From assembly GCA_030765065.1 (NCBI GenBank), contig CM060978.1:54154421-54218420 (forward strand): a stretch of 64,000 nt of DNA. Direction: 5' to 3'. The DNA is from Deroplatys truncata (taxonomy: Eukaryota > Arthropoda > Insecta > Mantodea > Mantidae). The notes beneath the pieces are model-generated. The model was not told the DNA's origin. It did not search any database and worked only from the letters and a program-made list of their open reading frames with translations. This document shows, in pieces, positions 23,345-64,000 of this stretch (position 1 is the stretch's first letter; every line of letters starts with the position of its first letter). A program made the translations under genes and the position numbers.

Positions 23345-24800
23345 AGATATGAGAGCAAATGTACCTATATGATGCTAAAGCGATCAGCCAATCATCTTAG
23401 TGCTTTATAATAGTTAAGGGAAAAATAGTCATTTGCAGGGTGCATAAACAAGACAGAGGCCCGAGATTAACACAATATCATCAGGGGGCTGTTAGCAATT
23501 TAGGAAAGACACAGATATTCAGAGTTGGAGGTACAGCTTAACAGATGGCTCCATAACCCAGTAATATAATTGTGGGATAGAAGTCGCAGCTAGCTACGAA
23601 CAAGTGTGAATACATTACAGTTAAAGTGAACAGAAACTTTTAACTTTGTCTCCTGTTACCGTGCCCTTAGACAAAAGTTAAGAGCATAGGCCAACACAAA
23701 AGTGTTGTAGGGGACATTTTCTTACAGTACATCAACACCCAAGCAGCCGAGAGGTCCACCACAAAATACAGCATATCAGCATCATGAACAAGGGATGCAA
23801 CCTTCCAGATTTCCTAGGAAAGCATTGTTGCAAAAACCACATGGATGGAGAGATATAGGATGACCATGAAGAAAATGGATAGAACAGTTTTAAGAGCCTC
23901 TTAACAGGTTGTAAGGACCTAATACTTGTAGGAAAGAAGAAGGTTTAATATTTCATCTATTGTGAACTATTTAAAAAAAAATTACTCAATGAAGCATACT
24001 TAAAGGTTGTACAATATTTCTAGAACTTGGAAGATTGGTGAAAGGAGATTAAGGAAAATCTCAACCAACTTCCACCATTATTTCATAACTATTTGTATAA
24101 ATATCAGGGAATTTTTCATCCATTATTAAATATTACAGGGGTGTATGAGGTTACAATTACAAAGGATAATGGAGATGTTTCACCATCTGTGTAGTAATTT
24201 TATAAATAATACAAAATATGGTAAGTAAAATTAATTAAATTGCCATTCAAGGTATTTTTAACCACCTGTTCAACCAGTTAGTAAGGCGACTACTAGCAAA
24301 TACTTATGGACTTACTTAACTATTATTTTGGAACTGGAACAACCAGAACATAATTTTTTCCTGCTGTAATCTAGACCAGCTTGGTCATTGATCTAGGGTG
24401 TTTCTTGTACTAACCTCCAGAGTAGCTGCGACAGTTTACGGACACATAAATGCAACTACAGTGCCTTTGTTTGGATGCATGGCCATACTATGAGGAATTG
24501 CTTGCCCTACACTATACTTTTTCTAAACAGTTCTGTTCCCCCTCCTCAACATGTGCCAGTTAATCTGCTGACAAAGTCTATGCTGTACAGAGATTGATAT
24601 GTTGCAACAACATGTATATCACTGTTAATAATGTATTAGTACTATTATAATGCCAAAAGTCTGCATACTTCAGCACACACAATCTTCATTGTTGGTTCCT
24701 ATGTAACAAAAACACTTAAGTAAAGTTCCCTACTGTTTGTGTGCATCACAGAGAATCAATTAGTAATCTTGTGAATAGATTTAGGGAAATAGAAACTATT
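23345..24800. other. Unassigned DNA
   Basis: No recognisable gene or repeat. Confidence 0.45.
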
Positions 24801-24804
24801 AATT

Positions 24805-25565
24805 AGTTTTGAAGATTTAGAAGCTAGTAACAGTGATGTGTCATAATTTAAAATAAAGAGAGTTGAAGGTCGTTACACTACATCACTAAAATGTTCTTAC
24901 TTGAACGCATTTCGGGAGATGGTTTGCTCCCATCGTCAGCATGTTTTTAACAATTTTTCCAGTTATTGTCTGGGGAATGTGTGCAGCTAGTGGTGTTCTC
25001 TGGTGCTGGGCTGATGAACCTCCAAAGGCTGCTGGGTGGCAGCAGTTCAAAATTCATTAGATGATTCCTGTGTTTGACGATATGTATTTTTTCCCAGATG
25101 TCCAATTCATTGCTGCTGTTAATCGGTTTTAAGTGTTTTATGTTTGGAGTGATTTCATGGTTTTGAAGACCAGAAATGATGTGCTATGGCTCATTTATCT
25201 GGCTGCTTTTGGTAAATGCATCTCATATGCTGTAAATCTTATTTCAAAATTTCTTTTGGTTCTTCCTATGTATACCAGGTTATGGTCATTACAAACAATT
25301 TGATATATACCAGCTGATTTATCGTTGGGGATAGGATCTTTTGTTCTGTTGCATAGTAGTTTCTGTATATTGTGGTTATTCAGTGGAGACAGGGTGATGT
25401 TGTATTTCTTGAAAATCCTTTGAAGTTTATGATGTGTCCAAGGGTGACAGGTAAATTTCCTATATGTTTGTGGTGTTTGTTGTCTGAGTAAAGTAGTCGT
25501 TTGTTGGATGTATTTCTGTATTTTAGTGATGTAGTGTAACAACCTTCAACTCTCTTTATTTTAAA
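24805..25565 (-). mobile_element. Penelope-like element, 3' fragment (PLE1)
   Basis: The minus strand encodes the C-terminus of a Penelope-like protein: YRKFTCHPWTHHKLQRIF, then a GIY-YIG endonuclease core GIYQIVCNDHNLVYIGRTKR, breaking out of frame near 25200. The 3' untranslated part (24805-25190) is shared with PLE2 at 49860-50300. The low-coordinate part and the extreme right carry a 46-bp inverted repeat. It lies downstream of the ABCG gene in the same orientation. Confidence 0.85.
24847..25565. repeat. 46-bp inverted repeat pair bounding PLE1
   Basis: Arms at 24847-24892 and 25520-25565. Each reads TTTAAAATAAAGAGAGTTGA at its start, in inverted orientation, and they differ at one base over 46. 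Sister element PLE2 has only the low-coordinate arm, so the second arm is an extra inverted copy joined at the 5' truncation point. Confidence 0.85.
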
Positions 25566-26183
25566 TAGAATCTATTCTTCATAAGAAACCAAAATTAAAT
25601 TGCCACGTTTTTACAGAGAAAAAATTATGAGTTAAGAGAAAAGTTAAAATGAAGTCCAAAGGAATCTCTGAGAAAGTTTGTACAGGAATCAGGAATTTCG
25701 CAAACCTTGAGCTTGAAATGCCACTAAATTTTTAAAATTAAAACCCTCAAAGATAGCTGCAGTTCAGGATAATGTGAGTAGACTTAATTTCTGCAACTGG
25801 ATGTTAAGATGATTTAATGATCACTCTATTGGCCTGTGTTTAATTTTTCTTTATTGACAAAGCATGGTTTTATTTAAATGGCCATTAAGAATTAATGGGA
25901 GTTGCTGCAGATTTTCTTACAAGGCATGAGAGATGTGTGGTGGCCAAGGACATCATATCTAATATTTTCTATGCTGAAGGTATGCAGTTAATAAAGCAAT
26001 AATTTGCATGAGAAATCTATGGGCTTGAATTTAAGGGGCTATGAACTTCAGATTCTGGTGGCAAACAGCATCTTCCCAGTACAAGCAAATGCCCATTAGG
26101 GTGGCCAAGTATCCAAACAAAGCCTGTGTACTCTTGTTCAGGACTTAGGCATTAATAGTAACAGTACTTGACACTAGAAGTCT
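25566..26183. other. Region 3' of the ABCG gene
   Basis: Contains the probable 3' untranslated region of the minus-strand gene and unassigned sequence. Confidence 0.4.
25869..25874 (-). promoter_or_regulatory. Candidate poly(A) signal AATAAA of the ABCG gene
   Basis: First AATAAA met on the minus strand after the stop codon, about 310 bases downstream; a second follows at 25850-25855. Confidence 0.35.
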
Positions 26184-62946
<36,763 letters not shown>

Positions 62947-63046
62947 CTGAAACATACAATTAACTTTTTATACTTTGTAAGAAATAAAGATCAAAGCATC
63001 ACATAACCTTCTCTCCCCCTACAAATTCAAATACACATATACCTTA

Positions 63047-63592
63047 AGGCGGGTCTTCACTGCTCACAATCAGCAAAACATGTTGATTCACACGTTGAGC
63101 TCAACATGTCGGCGGTAAACGACTGTCTCCACTGACCAACAAGTTTTGCATAACATGTTGATTCAACATGTCTTAGTTAAATTAAAGTATTTTCCATCGG
63201 CAGTGGAAAACATTTGGATGCTATATTTGGTGTAACAAAAACGTACGGATAAATTGCAGGACACATTCCTCACACGTAGACGAAGAAATTATGTTATATA
63301 AACATGGTTCTGGAAACGCTTTGTTACCATTGACAACTCATTTTCTCCAACTCATTAATAATAGTGAACACACAAGAATAAAACGTACCAGTATACCACA
63401 TGTAACTCTTACTCACAGGAGATGTTTAATATGCCCCCCGTCGTAGTGAATCCCGGATGCGCTGATGTATCCCTGGTAACAAAATTATGGTAACTTTGTC
63501 CGTAGAGCCTGAGTGGAAGAACATGACACCCTACTAAACATTCACAGAAAATCTCGTTCTGGTTACCGTTCTCGTTGGCTGTGAACCAGCCT
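63047..63592. mobile_element. Candidate PIF/Harbinger-like MITE
   Basis: Outer ends AGGCGGGTCTTCACTG and (reverse) AGGCTGGTTCACAG are imperfect inverted repeats. Both are flanked by TTA (63044-63046, 63593-63595), the 3-bp duplication expected of Harbinger elements. The interior has short inverted motifs such as ACATGTTGATTCAACATGT (63161-63179). 546 bp, no coding capacity. Confidence 0.5.
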
Positions 63593-63595
63593 TTA

Positions 63596-64000
63596 AACGT
63601 TATCCATTACGTTATTCACGATAAATGACTGCCTTGAAATAGTAAACAGACTTACGTTACACAAATTCGGATACGACATTCAAATGTTATGTCGCAATTT
63701 AAGTAGTGGGCCACAGTTCACAAAAGGACTGTGTAATGGGCTTATTGGAAGAAAAAGAAAATATAAGAATGGTAAACTTTCAAGCATGTTCCGAGAGATG
63801 GCACATTTAAACTCTGAAAACTTTTTTCCAGCTTTATAGAATGAAATTACAATGAAGAGTTCTTGGACGATTTTCAGCAAGATATTGTGTCTTAGTTCAG
63901 TTTTCACTGTCACTTCAATGTTCTTTTCTTTCACCGTTAAGCGACCTCCTCTTCCTTATGTTTTAATCACTGGACTTCAGCTGAGAGCAATGCTGTGCAT
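63596..64000. other. Unassigned intronic DNA
   Basis: Upstream (intron) side of the ABCG gene. No further ABCG exon is visible: an 84-codon minus-strand frame (63680-63934) lacks ABC motifs. Confidence 0.5.

Noticed and set aside
63680-63934. 84-codon minus-strand frame upstream of the ABCG exons
   Set aside because: Checked as the possible Walker A or preceding exon; no GxxxxGK motif, no ABCG-like text and no suitable splice borders.

Overview
The window is AT-rich, intron-bearing, transposon-dominated nuclear DNA of an arthropod, most likely an insect with a large, repeat-rich genome. This is inferred from spliced coding exons with GT/AG borders, mariner, Tc1, hAT, Penelope, LINE and tRNA-SINE debris, and solo LTRs. 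There is no bacterial-style gene organisation. I cannot name the species.

One host gene is recognisable. It lies on the minus strand between 62946 and 26184: the 3' eight coding exons of an ABCG half-transporter of the ABCG1/ABCG4 type. The exons join in frame to 465 codons plus stop. They run from just before the ABC signature motif, through Walker B and the H-loop, to all six membrane helices. The Walker A exon and the start lie beyond 64000. Introns are 0.1 to 13 kb long and carry most of the transposons. Positions 1 to 26183 lie downstream of the gene and hold only repeats and unassigned DNA.

Repeat landscape. (1) An unclassified element of about 0.83-0.9 kb, called the A-element here, has CTTTCTCTAC inverted ends and no transposase. 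It is present as 8 near-complete copies and more than a dozen fragments, often abutting one another. (2) Five solo LTRs of one family (LTR-B) each have a perfect 4-bp target duplication. Their lengths differ mainly through tandem units at the 3' end that resemble repeated LTR-end/primer-binding-site junctions. (3) Mariner, Tc1 and DUF4817-type elements have lost their catalytic cores, some with intact inverted ends. (4) A hAT transposase gene is split by an A-element. (5) Penelope-like fragments include one bounded by 46-bp inverted repeats. (6) There are 3' fragments of at least three LINE families. (7) There are several tRNA-derived SINEs, one with a 16-bp target duplication inside a hairpin MITE.

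Region by region: 0-12.5 kb holds LTR-B copies, a LINE, hAT and A-elements; 12.5-26 kb holds mariner, Penelope, LINE and SINE remnants in otherwise empty AT-rich DNA; 26-35 kb holds the last two ABCG exons with A-elements, SINEs and a LINE open frame between them; 35-48 kb is a 13-kb intron with two LTR-B, two LINE-L copies and three transposase relics; 48-57 kb holds four exons and nested insertions; 57-62 kb holds DUF4817 and Tc1 elements; 62-64 kb holds the most 5' visible exon and a Harbinger-like MITE.
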